64,000 nucleotides of DNA from JANXSF01 sp043755435 (GTDB lineage Bacteria > Acidobacteriota > Terriglobia > Bryobacterales > Bryobacteraceae): contig JAYUSZ010000171.1 of NCBI GenBank assembly GCA_043755435.1, forward strand, positions 4,448-68,447, in the 5' to 3' direction. The number at the start of each line of letters is the position of its first letter. The stretch's first letter is position 1. The notes beneath the pieces were generated by a model. It did no database searches and was not told the DNA's origin. It saw only the letters and a list, made by a program, of their open reading frames with translations. This document shows positions 33,351 to 42,188 of the stretch, one piece after another. A program made the position numbers and the translations under genes.

Positions 33351-34610
33351 CTATTGCGGTACTCCAGCTAGTGTAAGGAAAGTAGCGATGGCGACCTGGG
33401 CGGCAAGCAGGCTGGACTTTTCCTCTACATCCACCCACTCGTCCAAAGAATGCTGACGCCCGCCTTTCCCGCGCCCAATTGTGACGGCTGGGATCCCCAG
33501 ACTGATGGGAATATTGGAATCAGTGCTGCTTATTGTATAGCTAGGGGTTAGTCCAAGAGCTTGCACAACAGCGGCCACTTTTTGAACAAAGATGCTGTCT
33601 TTAGGAGTTTCGCCCGAAGGTCGATCGCCGATCAGTTTTGCCTCAACTTTGATCATGCCTTGCGCCGTTGACCGGGCTTTGTTCTCTTCCGCCGTTGCTT
33701 CAAAAAGCAAACCGTGAAAAGCGTCTACGAGTTTATTGAGTTCCTCGCGCGATTCCGACCGCATGTCGACATCCATGGAAACTTCGAACGGAATGGAGTT
33801 CACGGAAGTGCCTCCACTTAAAACGCCAACGTTAAAAGTAGTCTTCGGCTTTTCAGGAACGCTAAGTTTGGCAAATTTCGTAATGGCGTTTCCCATGGCG
33901 TATGCCGGGTTTACCAAACCGAAGGCACCGTAGCTGTGTCCGCCGGGTCCGGTGAATATGACGCGGTAGCGCTTGCTGCCGGTGCCTGCATTTGTAATTG
34001 GCCCTGGTTCACCGCCATCGATGGAGATAAACTGCTTCACCTTATCTTTATATTTCCCCTTCGTGAGAAGGTACTTAACACCTCGCAAATCTCCTTCGCC
34101 TTCCTCGCCTACATTTCCGACAAACAGAATGTCGCTGGCGGTCTCAAACTCTGCGGCGTCAAGAGCGCGAATCGACGTCAGAAGCAGAGCCAAGCCCCGC
34201 GTGTCGTCGCCGACTCCTGGAGCCGAAAGCTTGTTCCCCTGGCGCTTCACTTTCACGTCGGTACCTTCGGGGAACACCGTATCCAGATGTGCCAGCACGG
34301 CCAGCATTGGAGCCGTACCTTTTCCTTTGCGGAGCCCCATTACATTGCCTTCGACGTCCATTTCGACGTCGGATAATCCTAGCTTTCGCAACTTTTCGAG
34401 ATAAGCCAAGGCGCGAACCTTCTCCTTAAAAGGAGGTGATGGGATTTCTGTTAATTCAATTAATTCGTTCACAAATCGGGAATGATCGGCTTCTAGAAAT
34501 GCAGTAGCAACCTTAAATTTGGGATCGTTTAACAGTTTTTGAACCAAAATCGCCGGGGATTGGGCGAAGGTGACGGCCTGCAACAAAAGCATCAAAACAA
34601 ATGATTTCAT
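33351..34610 (-). CDS. Exported M20 family peptidase
   Basis: A 419-residue metallopeptidase with signal peptide (MKSFVLMLLLQAVTFAQ). Zinc ligands are visible: VLAHLDTVF, GVGDDTRGLALLL, the glutamate pair in GEEGEGDLRG, and the histidine in GGRQHSLDEWVD. The central dimerisation domain (FTGPGGHSYGAFGLVNPA) is present. It resembles PepT/tripeptidase-like members that trim peptides, here probably in the periplasm. It is divergent from rpsO. Confidence 0.92.
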   Translation of the reverse strand: MKSFVLMLLLQAVTFAQSPAILVQKLLNDPKFKVATAFLEADHSRFVNELIELTEIPSPPFKEKVRALAYLEKLRKLGLSDVEMDVEGNVMGLRKGKGTAPMLAVLAHLDTVFPEGTDVKVKRQGNKLSAPGVGDDTRGLALLLTSIRALDAAEFETASDILFVGNVGEEGEGDLRGVKYLLTKGKYKDKVKQFISIDGGEPGPITNAGTGSKRYRVIFTGPGGHSYGAFGLVNPAYAMGNAITKFAKLSVPEKPKTTFNVGVLSGGTSVNSIPFEVSMDVDMRSESREELNKLVDAFHGLLFEATAEENKARSTAQGMIKVEAKLIGDRPSGETPKDSIFVQKVAAVVQALGLTPSYTISSTDSNIPISLGIPAVTIGRGKGGRQHSLDEWVDVEEKSSLLAAQVAIATFLTLAGVPQ

Positions 34611-34641
34611 ACCGTTTAGGCTACCAATACTAGTAGACCGC

Positions 34642-34670
34642 TTGCTACCACCCAGTTAACTTGCTATCCT
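34642..34670 (+). promoter_or_regulatory. Candidate promoter of rpsO-pnp
   Basis: TTGCTA, a 17-nt spacer and TATCCT lie about 50 nt before the rpsO ATG. AAGGAG follows in the leader, about 13 nt before the start codon. Confidence 0.45.
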
Positions 34671-34721
34671 GATTAAGTAAATAAACGATTAAGGTAAGAC
34701 TGAAGGAGTATCGACTCTAGA

Positions 34722-34991
34722 ATGGCACTGGCGACAGATTCAAAACAAGAAGTTGTGCAGCAATACAAGATCCACAAAGACGATTGTGGGTCGCCAGAGG
34801 TGCAGGTGGCAATTCTCAGCCAGAGGATTCTCCAGTTGCAGGACCACTTCAAGGCCAACAAGAAGGACCATAGTTCACGCCGAGGACTGCTTTTGATGGT
34901 GGCTCGCCGCCGCCGTTTGCTCGACTATCTGAAGAGCCGCAGCCCAGAACGTTACAAAACCCTGATCACAAGCCTCGGGATCCGCCGGTAA
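34722..34991 (+). CDS. rpsO: 30S ribosomal protein S15
   Basis: An 89-residue S15, matching the usual 88-89. Conserved segments are HKDDCGSPEVQVAILSQRIL, LQDHFKANKKDHSSRRGLLL and RRRRLLDYLKSRSPERYKTL. It binds the three-way junction of 16S rRNA in the platform of the small subunit. The gene is followed by pnp after 64 nt, the arrangement found in most bacteria, where both are under post-transcriptional control. Confidence 0.98.
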   Translation: MALATDSKQEVVQQYKIHKDDCGSPEVQVAILSQRILQLQDHFKANKKDHSSRRGLLLMVARRRRLLDYLKSRSPERYKTLITSLGIRR

Positions 34992-35014
34992 GCGTAAGCG
35001 CTACTAGCTACAAA

Positions 35015-35050
35015 CTCTCTGTCTCCTTGATCCCAAAGAGAGGTTCAAGG
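35015..35050 (+). promoter_or_regulatory. Structured pnp leader with interleaved stems
   Basis: CTCTCT (35015-35020) pairs with AGAGAG (35037-35042), and CCTTGA (35025-35030) pairs with TCAAGG (35045-35050). The two stems interleave, so they form either a pseudoknot or two alternative hairpins. They cover both possible ribosome binding sites of pnp, AGAGAGG and AAGGA. pnp of enterobacteria is autoregulated through its leader, but by a different structure. Confidence 0.5.
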
Positions 35051-35055
35051 ATCGC

Positions 35056-37176
35056 ATGCATTCCGTTGAAATTGATGTATTTGGTGTTTCAGTCACCATT
35101 GAAACTGGAAAATTAGCCAAGCAGGCAAACGGCTCCGTTGTTGTTAAGTCAGGCGAATCTGTCGTCCTGGTTTCTGCTTGTGCCAACACAAAGCCCAAAG
35201 AAAACGCGGACTTCTTTCCGCTCACCGTAGACTACCGCGAATATACGTATTCTGCTGGCAGATACCCCGGTGGATTTATTAAGCGCGAAGGCCGGCCTTC
35301 TGAAAAGGAAGTCCTTACCAGCCGCCTGATCGATCGTCCCATCCGCCCATTGTTCCCTGAAGGTTTTTCCCATGAAACTCAGGTGATTGCCATGGTGCTT
35401 TCCGCCGATCCTCTGGGTGATCCCAGTCCTTTAGCCATCATCGGCACAGCTGCTGCGCTGGCCATTTCCGATATTCCTTTCCATCACCTGCTTGCTGGCA
35501 TTCGCGTCGGCAAAGTGAAAGGTGAACTGATCGCGTTCCCTACATACCTCCAATCGAAGGAAGCCACCTTAGTCATCACCGTTGCCGGCACAGAAAGCGG
35601 CATTGTGATGGTGGAAGCTGGCGCAAAGCACGCAACGGAAGCCGACGTGGTGGAAGCCATTGATTTCGGCCACAAATGCTGCAAGAAAATTATTGGTGCC
35701 ATTAAGGACTTAGTCGCCAAGTGCGGAAAGACCAAGTGGGTTTACACTCCTGCGGTTGTGAACACTGACCTGGCTGCCAAAATTGAAACGCTTGTGGGCG
35801 CGGATCTTAAAGACGCTCTGAACACCAAGAAGTATCCTAAGCTGGAAAGCTACGCGAAGGTTGCCGCCTGCAAAGACAAAGTTAAGGCTATGGCTACGGA
35901 GCTGTTCCCTGAAGACGCATCTAAGGTTAAAGAAGCCTCCAAGTTACTGGATGCGCTTAAGGAAAAGATTTTCCGCGAAGAAATGCTCGACAATCGCCGC
36001 CGTCCCGATGGACGCGCGTTCGATGAAATCCGTAACATCACTTGCGAAGTAGGTTTCCTGCCTCGTACACACGGTTCGGCCCTGTTCACCCGCGGTGAAA
36101 CTCAGGCGTTGGTTACAACCACCCTCGGCACCAAAGACGATGAACAGCGCATTGAACTGCTGGATCCTACCGAAACCTCCAAGCGCTTCATGTTGCACTA
36201 CAATTTCCCGCCGTTCTCGGTTGGCGAAGTAGGCTTCATGCGTGGTGCCGGCCGCCGCGAAATCGGTCACGGTATTTTGGGTGAACGGTCGCTGGCTGCT
36301 GTTATGCCTACCGACAAAGAATTCCCATATACGGTTCGTATTGTTTCGGACATTTTGGAATCGAATGGTTCCAGTTCCATGGCTTCTATCTGTGGCGGCA
36401 CGCTGTCGATGATGGATGCTGGTGTGCCGATTAAAAGACCAATCGCCGGTATCGCCATGGGTTTGGTGAAGGAAGGCGACAAGTACGCCATTCTCACCGA
36501 TATTGCTGGCGCTGAAGATCATTATGGCGATATGGACTTCAAAGTAGCTGGTTCCACCGAAGGCATCACAGGCCTGCAGATGGACATTAAGGTTCCTAAC
36601 GTAACCAGCGACCTGATGAAGGAAGCTTTGGAACAGGCTCGCCGCGCTCGGCTGTCCATTCTTGAAACGATGATGTCAACATTGTCAGAGTCCCGCAAGG
36701 AACTTTCGTTGTATGCTCCGCGTATCCACACCCTCACAATTCCAACCGACAAGATCAGGGAACTGATTGGACCTGGCGGCAAAGTGATCCGTGGCATTGT
36801 GGAACAGACCGGAGTGAAGATCGACGTGACGGACGACGGCACAGTGAACATTTTCGCCACTGACGGCGAATCCGCCAAGAAGGCAATTCAGATGGTCACC
36901 AACATTTGCGCCGTTGCCGAACCTGGCAAGACGTACTTGGGTACAGTGGTCCGCATTGTGGACTTCGGCGCATTCGTTGAAATTTTCCCTGGCACTGACG
37001 GCTTGCTGCATATCAGCGAGATCTCCGAAGCCCGTGTGAAGAATGTGCGCGATGAGTTGAACGAAGGCGACCAGATTATGGTTAAGGTTCTGGCACTGGA
37101 AGGCAACAAAATCAAGTTAAGCCGCCGGGCTGTTTTGAAAGAGCAGCGCGACAAGATGGGCAAGAGCGAAGAATAA
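35056..37176 (+). CDS. pnp: Polyribonucleotide nucleotidyltransferase
   Basis: A 706-residue PNPase that degrades RNA 3'-5' with phosphate and forms trimers. Two RNase PH domains (about 1-215 and 310-545) flank a helical linker; FTRGETQALVTTTLG and GDMDFKVAGSTEGITGLQMD lie in the active second copy. A KH domain (IGPGGKVIRGIVEQTGVKID) and an S1 domain (GTVVRIVDFGAFVEIFPGTD) complete it. Length is normal. It ends before a strong rho-independent terminator. Confidence 0.98.
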   Translation: MHSVEIDVFGVSVTIETGKLAKQANGSVVVKSGESVVLVSACANTKPKENADFFPLTVDYREYTYSAGRYPGGFIKREGRPSEKEVLTSRLIDRPIRPLFPEGFSHETQVIAMVLSADPLGDPSPLAIIGTAAALAISDIPFHHLLAGIRVGKVKGELIAFPTYLQSKEATLVITVAGTESGIVMVEAGAKHATEADVVEAIDFGHKCCKKIIGAIKDLVAKCGKTKWVYTPAVVNTDLAAKIETLVGADLKDALNTKKYPKLESYAKVAACKDKVKAMATELFPEDASKVKEASKLLDALKEKIFREEMLDNRRRPDGRAFDEIRNITCEVGFLPRTHGSALFTRGETQALVTTTLGTKDDEQRIELLDPTETSKRFMLHYNFPPFSVGEVGFMRGAGRREIGHGILGERSLAAVMPTDKEFPYTVRIVSDILESNGSSSMASICGGTLSMMDAGVPIKRPIAGIAMGLVKEGDKYAILTDIAGAEDHYGDMDFKVAGSTEGITGLQMDIKVPNVTSDLMKEALEQARRARLSILETMMSTLSESRKELSLYAPRIHTLTIPTDKIRELIGPGGKVIRGIVEQTGVKIDVTDDGTVNIFATDGESAKKAIQMVTNICAVAEPGKTYLGTVVRIVDFGAFVEIFPGTDGLLHISEISEARVKNVRDELNEGDQIMVKVLALEGNKIKLSRRAVLKEQRDKMGKSEE

Positions 37177-37196
37177 CTGGTTGTTTAGGATGGAAG

Positions 37197-37227
37197 AAAA
37201 AGGGAGCGCTTCGGCGCTCCCTTTTTT
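37197..37227 (+). terminator. Rho-independent terminator of rpsO-pnp
   Basis: GGGAGCGC (37202-37209), a TTCG tetraloop and GCGCTCCC (37214-37221) are followed by six T residues and preceded by five A residues. This is a near-ideal terminator 20 nt past the pnp stop. Confidence 0.95.
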
Positions 37228-37289
37228 CGTCAAGAAAAAATGTAAAAGCCACTATTTGATAAGATTAGAGAAAGAAGGCCAGCATTCAA

Positions 37290-37562
37290 ATGACAGTTAC
37301 AGTTCCGGTCTCACTGACATTCGAGGAAAAGACAGCCCTGCAGGAACAGGCGAAATCGATGGGCATAACTGTGGATAGCCTTCTGCATGAGGCGGTTATC
37401 CAAATCATTTCCACGCGTCAAAAAAGCCACCCGCAGTTAAGTCCGGATGAGTTGGATAGAGCCTTTGAAGCAATGGCGGATTTGGTTGACGAAAATGTAC
37501 CAGACATCCCTGACTCCGCACTAAACAGAGAGAGCATTTATACTCGTGAAGACGAGTGGTAA
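37290..37562 (+). CDS. Putative antitoxin of a type II toxin-antitoxin pair
   Basis: A 90-residue protein. The N-terminus (TVTVPVSLTFEEKTALQEQA) looks like the beta strand and first helix of a ribbon-helix-helix DNA-binding domain. The acidic tail (LDRAFEAMADLVDENVPDIP) would wrap a toxin. It ends immediately before a PIN-domain gene with no spacer, the usual antitoxin-toxin order. AAGG is about 10 nt before the ATG. I do not assign a subfamily. Confidence 0.7.
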   Translation: MTVTVPVSLTFEEKTALQEQAKSMGITVDSLLHEAVIQIISTRQKSHPQLSPDELDRAFEAMADLVDENVPDIPDSALNRESIYTREDEW

Positions 37563-38009
37563 ATGAATGTTCTTATCGACACGAATATTCTGATTCGTGC
37601 TGCTCACCGAAAGTCACCGGCGCATCGCCAAGCCATTAATGCTTTGCGAACTCTGCGGACACGCGGGGACAGGATTTGTGTTGTTCCACAGAACCTATAT
37701 GAATTCTGGGCTGTAGCAACTCGATCAATAAAGAATAACGGACTCGACCATAGTCCCAATCAGGCCAGCCGTTTGGTAAGCATAATTGAAGAATCGTGTA
37801 TGGTATTTCGTGATCCACCAGAGCTTTATGACGAATGGCGACGGCTTGTGGTTCTGCATGGAGTCTCCGGGAAAAAAGCCCATGATACGAGGCTAGTGGC
37901 CGCGATGAAGGTTCACCGCATTACGCAAATCCTGACTTACAATGTCGATGATTTTATCCGATATTCTAGCATTGAAGCGCTAGAGCCCGGATCGCTTATT
38001 GGTGGTTAG
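37563..38009 (+). CDS. PIN-domain ribonuclease toxin (VapC-like)
   Basis: A 148-residue PIN protein. Acidic catalytic residues are D6 (MNVLIDTNIL), E47 (NLYEFWAV), D108 (KKAHDTRLV) and D129/D130 (YNVDDF). VapC toxins cut tRNA or other RNA, and the target is unknown here. The start codon directly follows the antitoxin stop. The pair sits between the pnp terminator and tldE. Confidence 0.85.
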   Translation: MNVLIDTNILIRAAHRKSPAHRQAINALRTLRTRGDRICVVPQNLYEFWAVATRSIKNNGLDHSPNQASRLVSIIEESCMVFRDPPELYDEWRRLVVLHGVSGKKAHDTRLVAAMKVHRITQILTYNVDDFIRYSSIEALEPGSLIGG

Positions 38010-38032
38010 TGCGTCACACGGCATTGCTCCAT

Positions 38033-39367
38033 TTAGAACTTCGTTACCTCAGTGAACCTGAATCCCTCCACCTTCATCGCAGGGACAGCCATGTCGAAAG
38101 TCTCCTCTCCCGAAGCACGTACCGTAGGCCCCAGCATCACCACGTTGTTCAGCATCTCTACCACGCTTTGATTGAACCGGAAGTTCAGCACGCCAAAGAC
38201 CAGCTTGCCGTCTTCAATCAGAAACGTTCCGTCGCGAGTCATGCCTGTCATGATCTTTTCGAACTGCTCCACTTCGCGGATGTACCAAAGTCTGGTCACC
38301 AGCAGCCCACGCGCCGTGGAACGAATCATATCGTCAATCGATTTATCGCCGCCGTGGATGACAATATTCGTAACGGCCTCGCCGGATTCATTGGGCAGCG
38401 GCAAGCCATGGCCGGTCGCTTCGCCTCCATCGCGCAGCGCGCTTGATCTGCTGCGAGCCACATCGCTAGGCACGCCGCAATCAACTAACATCAGTTTCTG
38501 ACGCGGGCTGCCTTCACCATCAAAGGGCGCGCCTGCTTGCAATGGATGAAAGCAATCATCGGTGATGGTGATGTTCTCTCCAAATAGCTGTTTCCCCAGG
38601 CGTCCACTCAAAAAGCTGCGGCCTTCGGTGATTGCTGCTGCCGAGAAATCGCCGAAGATCTGTCCTACTAAATCGAGCACCGCAGCCGGCTCCAGAATCA
38701 CCGTATATGCGCCAGGCATAACTTCACGAGGTGCCGCGGAGCCTCGCGCCTTTTCCATTGCCTGTCTGGCTAAACTCGCTGTGTCCAGTTCCCGCAAATT
38801 GACTGCTGATGCTTTCGCCCATCCTGAACTATCGTGCGCCGTGGTCGTGATGGAAAACCGCGACATGGTTTCGGAGTGTTCCAGAAACACGCCATTTGAG
38901 TTCAACAAAGACTCACGCGAAAGATCAGTGGAAAGAATTCCTGCAGCCGATTGACCTGCACTTTCCACCAATTGAATTGCTTCAGCAACAGCCTTGGCGC
39001 GCGAGCCTGGAGAACTGGCAGCGGTCTCTTCTGACCATCGCGCGGCGCTTCTAACCGGCACTGGACCGGCAAGCGGCGGTAACTTCTCATCCGGTTCGCT
39101 AGACTTCGCCAATGCTACTGCCTGCGCTGTAACTGATCGAATGGACGCTTCGTCAAACCGGTTCGTCGATGCGCGCGCTGTCCGATGATCCACCACCACA
39201 CGAACGGAACAATGTCCGGATTGCGCATTCACGTTTTGGTGAATTCCGTTGTTGGCAAATCTCGTCAATGCTGATGAGGTATCGGACAAAATCAATTCAA
39301 CATCGCGCACCCCTAACGATTGGGCTGCGGCTTGCGCAATGGCTAGACAATGTTTGGGGTCCATCAT
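38033..39367 (-). CDS. tldE: TldE/PmbA-type metalloprotease regulatory subunit
   Basis: A 444-residue member of the TldD/PmbA family lacking the HExxxH zinc motif, so it is the inactive partner. Family features are CSVRVVVDHRTARASTNRFD, YTVILEPAAVLDLVGQIFGD, DDCFHPLQAGAPFDGEGSPR and the C-terminal MTRDGTFLIEDGKLVFGVLN. TldD-TldE forms a heterodimeric protease known from peptide antibiotic maturation and CcdA degradation. The start overlaps the tldD stop by 4 nt, indicating coupled translation. No peptide precursor is obvious nearby. Confidence 0.92.
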   Translation of the reverse strand: MMDPKHCLAIAQAAAQSLGVRDVELILSDTSSALTRFANNGIHQNVNAQSGHCSVRVVVDHRTARASTNRFDEASIRSVTAQAVALAKSSEPDEKLPPLAGPVPVRSAARWSEETAASSPGSRAKAVAEAIQLVESAGQSAAGILSTDLSRESLLNSNGVFLEHSETMSRFSITTTAHDSSGWAKASAVNLRELDTASLARQAMEKARGSAAPREVMPGAYTVILEPAAVLDLVGQIFGDFSAAAITEGRSFLSGRLGKQLFGENITITDDCFHPLQAGAPFDGEGSPRQKLMLVDCGVPSDVARSRSSALRDGGEATGHGLPLPNESGEAVTNIVIHGGDKSIDDMIRSTARGLLVTRLWYIREVEQFEKIMTGMTRDGTFLIEDGKLVFGVLNFRFNQSVVEMLNNVVMLGPTVRASGEETFDMAVPAMKVEGFRFTEVTKF

Positions 39368-40818
39368 GCCTGATACCCGCTTCCAATCTTAATGCTGCCG
39401 TACCGCGAAGGGCTGGCCCCATGCCCGGTGCCCATCACTTGCTCAGGCTGCCCTTTGCCGCAATTGGGTACTCCCCAAAGCCTCCAATGTTTGCGATCCG
39501 CAATTGCTTCGCAGGCATTCCAGAAGTTGGTGGAGATTCCGCTGTAGGTGGGGTTCTTCAACATGCGTCCGCGCTTGCCGTTCTTGATCTCCCAGGCAAT
39601 CTCGCAACCGAATTGAAAGTTGTATCGCTTGTCGTCAATGGACCAACTTTTATTCGTTTCCATGTAAATGCCGTGAGGAACGTCGAACACCTGCTCCAAA
39701 CTCTGCTCGCCCGGCAACAAGCTGACGTTGGTCATGCGGATCAGCGGCAGCCGGTCCCAGCCCTTGGCGCGCATGGTGCCGTTTGAGCGTGTGTCGCCAA
39801 CCACCGCAGCGGTTTCGCGTGAAGTCATGTATCCGGTGAACAGGCCATTGCTGATGATGGGTGTGGATTGCGCAGGCACGCCTTCATCATCAAAAGCGAA
39901 GGTGCCCAGGCCTGGACCATGTTCAAGCGTTGCATCGCACACCACGTTCACAATGGCGGAACCGTAGCGGAGCTTTCGCAACTTGTCGAGAGTTAGAAAA
40001 CTCATGCCAGCATAATTCGCCTCAGAGCCCAGGACCCGATCCAGCTCAATTGGATGCCCGATGGATTCATGTATCTGCAGGGCCAGTTGACTGGAATCAA
40101 GGATTAGCGAAAATTCGCCCGAAGGACACTGGTCGGCCTTGTGCAAGGCAACGGCCTCTTCGGCAATTCGCGGAGCGTGCTTCAGCAATTCCAATTCGTC
40201 CACCAGTTCGTAGCCCTTCAATTGATACTGCCCGCCGAAGGAATTTGGGAACGATCGTTTTTGAATTTCGTCCCCGGCGAAGCTATAGGCGGCGAACCCT
40301 GCGCCCGTCGACGTTTTGGTTTGGTCGATCAGGCTTCCAATGGAGGATGCGAATACCTGGCGGGTACGATCAAACATCAGCGATCCTTCCGCTAAAGTTA
40401 CTCCAGCATTGTGTCGCAATTCGGCATCAATCGCCATTAGGAGTTGGATGTTTGCTTCCACGGATGTTGTAAAGGGATCAGTAGTACAAGGCGCAATCCA
40501 CGTTTCCACAAACTTACCCTCAGGAGCCAGCACCGCTTTTTCCTTGTGCGCCATGCCGCTTGCCGCTGCAATTTCTTTGGCTAGATTCGCTGCCGCTGCC
40601 AGACCCTCCCGGTTCAATCGATCTGTTGCGGCAAATCCCCAACTGCCATTGATCAGCACTCGAATGCCAACGCCCATTGATTCTGCCGCGGCAACTTGGG
40701 AGACCCGGCCATTTCTGGTAGCAACTGCCCGGTCTTTGGTTTCAACCACACGAACGTCTGCATATTCCACCTCCGGGCCAAGTGCAAAATCTAGAGCCTC
40801 AAGGGCAATTTGCTTCAT
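39364..40818 (-). CDS. tldD: TldD metalloprotease
   Basis: A 484-residue TldD with the zinc motif HESIGH (IHESIGHPIELD) and the later cysteine-containing end YSGISTNFWNACEA. YADVRVVETKDRAVATRNGR and GVGIRVLINGSWGFAATDRL form the N-terminal family motifs. It is the active subunit of the TldD-TldE protease. The ATG at 40818 (MKQIALEALDFALG) is chosen; a frame extending 25 codons further overlaps the divergent peroxiredoxin and lacks family similarity. No ribosome binding site is evident. Confidence 0.94.
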   Translation of the reverse strand: MKQIALEALDFALGPEVEYADVRVVETKDRAVATRNGRVSQVAAAESMGVGIRVLINGSWGFAATDRLNREGLAAAANLAKEIAAASGMAHKEKAVLAPEGKFVETWIAPCTTDPFTTSVEANIQLLMAIDAELRHNAGVTLAEGSLMFDRTRQVFASSIGSLIDQTKTSTGAGFAAYSFAGDEIQKRSFPNSFGGQYQLKGYELVDELELLKHAPRIAEEAVALHKADQCPSGEFSLILDSSQLALQIHESIGHPIELDRVLGSEANYAGMSFLTLDKLRKLRYGSAIVNVVCDATLEHGPGLGTFAFDDEGVPAQSTPIISNGLFTGYMTSRETAAVVGDTRSNGTMRAKGWDRLPLIRMTNVSLLPGEQSLEQVFDVPHGIYMETNKSWSIDDKRYNFQFGCEIAWEIKNGKRGRMLKNPTYSGISTNFWNACEAIADRKHWRLWGVPNCGKGQPEQVMGTGHGASPSRYGSIKIGSGYQA

Positions 40819-40847
40819 CTGACTATTGTGAAAGAATTGGAGATAGG

Positions 40848-41309
40848 ATGGCACTGTTACTTCTAATGTTTGGATGGCTTTTTTCCGATCCACTTGCGGT
40901 GGGAACCGCAGCCCCTGATTTTACTACTGTCGATCAGGACGGCCAGACCGTTTCGCTTTCAAAACTAAAAGGGAAAAATGTAGTGCTGGTTTTCTATCCA
41001 GGAGACGACACTGCAATTTGCACTAAGCAGCTATGCGAGATTCGAGACAACTGGAAAGCATTTCAGGGTAAGGACGTAGTGGTGTTTGGGATCAATGGAC
41101 AGAAGGCTTCGTCACACCAGGAATTCAAGAAAAAATATAATTTCCCATTCCCACTTCTTGTAGACGACAAACAAAAGGTGTGCGAGTTGTACAATACTAA
41201 TGGATTGATTGTGAAGCGCACGGTGTATCTGATTGGGAAAGATGGGAAAGTGAAATTCGGACAACGCGGAAAGCCCGGACCTAAAGAAGTATTGGCGGCA
41301 GCGCAATAG
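40848..41309 (+). CDS. Peroxiredoxin (BCP-like), possibly membrane-anchored
   Basis: A 153-residue thiol peroxidase. A hydrophobic start (MALLLLMFGWLF) may be a signal or anchor. The active-site motif is FYPGDDTAICTKQLCEIRD: Cys58 is the peroxidatic residue and Cys63 the resolving residue of an atypical two-cysteine enzyme. It reduces peroxides, reloaded by thioredoxin. GGAG precedes the ATG at 40848. It is convergent with a second peroxiredoxin. Confidence 0.9.
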   Translation: MALLLLMFGWLFSDPLAVGTAAPDFTTVDQDGQTVSLSKLKGKNVVLVFYPGDDTAICTKQLCEIRDNWKAFQGKDVVVFGINGQKASSHQEFKKKYNFPFPLLVDDKQKVCELYNTNGLIVKRTVYLIGKDGKVKFGQRGKPGPKEVLAAAQ

Positions 41310-41346
41310 AGTAGAGAGGGGCATCCATCGGCCCCCACCATCTACT
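41310..41346. terminator. Two-part hairpin between convergent peroxiredoxin genes
   Basis: AGTAGA pairs with TCTACT (41310-41315, 41341-41346), and inside it GGGGC pairs with GCCCC (41318-41322, 41331-41335). It lies exactly between the two convergent stops and could end transcription from both sides, although no T-run follows. Confidence 0.55.
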
Positions 41347-41352
41347 CAACAT

Positions 41353-41868
41353 TTATTTCTTAACGAGTCGTGCGCAAGCGCCTTCCGATCCGGAAATGTC
41401 GATGGCCTTCGCGCCTTCTAAAATTTCAGCGATCTTGCCGTCAGCACCAATCACGAAAGTAGTCCGATTCGCCACTCCCGACTTTGGGTTCAAAACACCA
41501 TAAGCCATGGAAGTTCCGCGCAGCATGTCACTCAACATAGGGAATTCCGCGCCCAATTCTTTAGCCCAATGGGAAAGTGTTGGCTGACTATCTGTAGACA
41601 CGCCGAATACCTTCACGTCCATGCCGGTGAACTTCGCAATATTTGCCTGGTAACCAGTCATTTCCTTGGTGCAACCACCCGTGAAAGCCGCCGGGAAAAA
41701 GGCAAGCACAACAGGGTTCTTACCCGCGAAAGCGGAAAGTTTATGTGCTTTTCCATCGGATCCTTTTAGGTCGAACTCAGGAGCTTCGTCACCAACTTTC
41801 AAATGAGTTGGTTCCGTTTGAGCAAATGCGAAGCATGCAGCTAACGATAATAGAAGGATTGTTTTCAT
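41353..41868 (-). CDS. Exported peroxiredoxin
   Basis: A 171-residue peroxiredoxin with signal peptide MKTILLLSLAACFAFAQ. The peroxidatic Cys66 is in FFPAAFTGGCTKEM; position +5 is threonine instead of the usual resolving cysteine. A single cysteine near the end (GACARLVKK) could resolve it, otherwise it is one-cysteine. It probably removes peroxides in the periplasm. It points toward the other peroxiredoxin. Confidence 0.9.
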   Translation of the reverse strand: MKTILLLSLAACFAFAQTEPTHLKVGDEAPEFDLKGSDGKAHKLSAFAGKNPVVLAFFPAAFTGGCTKEMTGYQANIAKFTGMDVKVFGVSTDSQPTLSHWAKELGAEFPMLSDMLRGTSMAYGVLNPKSGVANRTTFVIGADGKIAEILEGAKAIDISGSEGACARLVKK

Positions 41869-41933
41869 AGTTTAGACCTCGATGTGAGGCTAGCATTGGG
41901 GCCTAGTGTTTGTCTACCTGACGATCACTGAAT

Positions 41934-41956
41934 GATATACAATTTAATTGTATATC
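41934..41956. promoter_or_regulatory. Perfect operator palindrome at the AbrB antitoxin start
   Basis: Arms GATATACAATT (41934-41944) and AATTGTATATC (41946-41956) are perfectly complementary around one central T. The palindrome ends 1 nt before the antitoxin ATG and contains a TATACA -10-like box. This is the expected place for autorepression by the antitoxin-toxin complex. No ribosome binding site fits, so the mRNA may start at or very near the ATG. Confidence 0.7.
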
Positions 41957-41957
41957 T

Positions 41958-42188
41958 ATGCAAGTCTCAAAATGGGGAAACAGTTTGGCGATTCGTTTGC
42001 CTTCAGCCGTCGTAGAAGCGCTTAATCTCAAGGCGGGTGATCAGGTTGAGGTAGGAATTGCATCCGAACGGAAGTTTGTAATCCAGCGGAATCGAAGTGC
42101 TGAAAAGGCCGTTGAAATAATGCGTCGATTGCGGCGACCGCTGCCTGCGGGATTCAAATTTGACCGATTGGATGCGAATGAAAGGTAA
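41958..42188 (+). CDS. AbrB/MazE-like antitoxin
   Basis: A 76-residue protein with the swapped-hairpin AbrB fold: MQVSKWGNSLAIRLPSAVVE (1-20) then KAGDQVEVGIASERKFVIQR. It binds operator DNA and neutralises its partner. The C-terminal part (RRLRRPLPAGFKFDRLDANE) is the typical toxin-wrapping tail of VapB-AbrB antitoxins. It overlaps the PIN gene by 11 nt. Confidence 0.88.
   Translation: MQVSKWGNSLAIRLPSAVVEALNLKAGDQVEVGIASERKFVIQRNRSAEKAVEIMRRLRRPLPAGFKFDRLDANER

Noticed and set aside
37181..37378. 65-codon frame across the pnp terminator
   Set aside because: It translates the terminator hairpin and overlaps the antitoxin gene in another frame.
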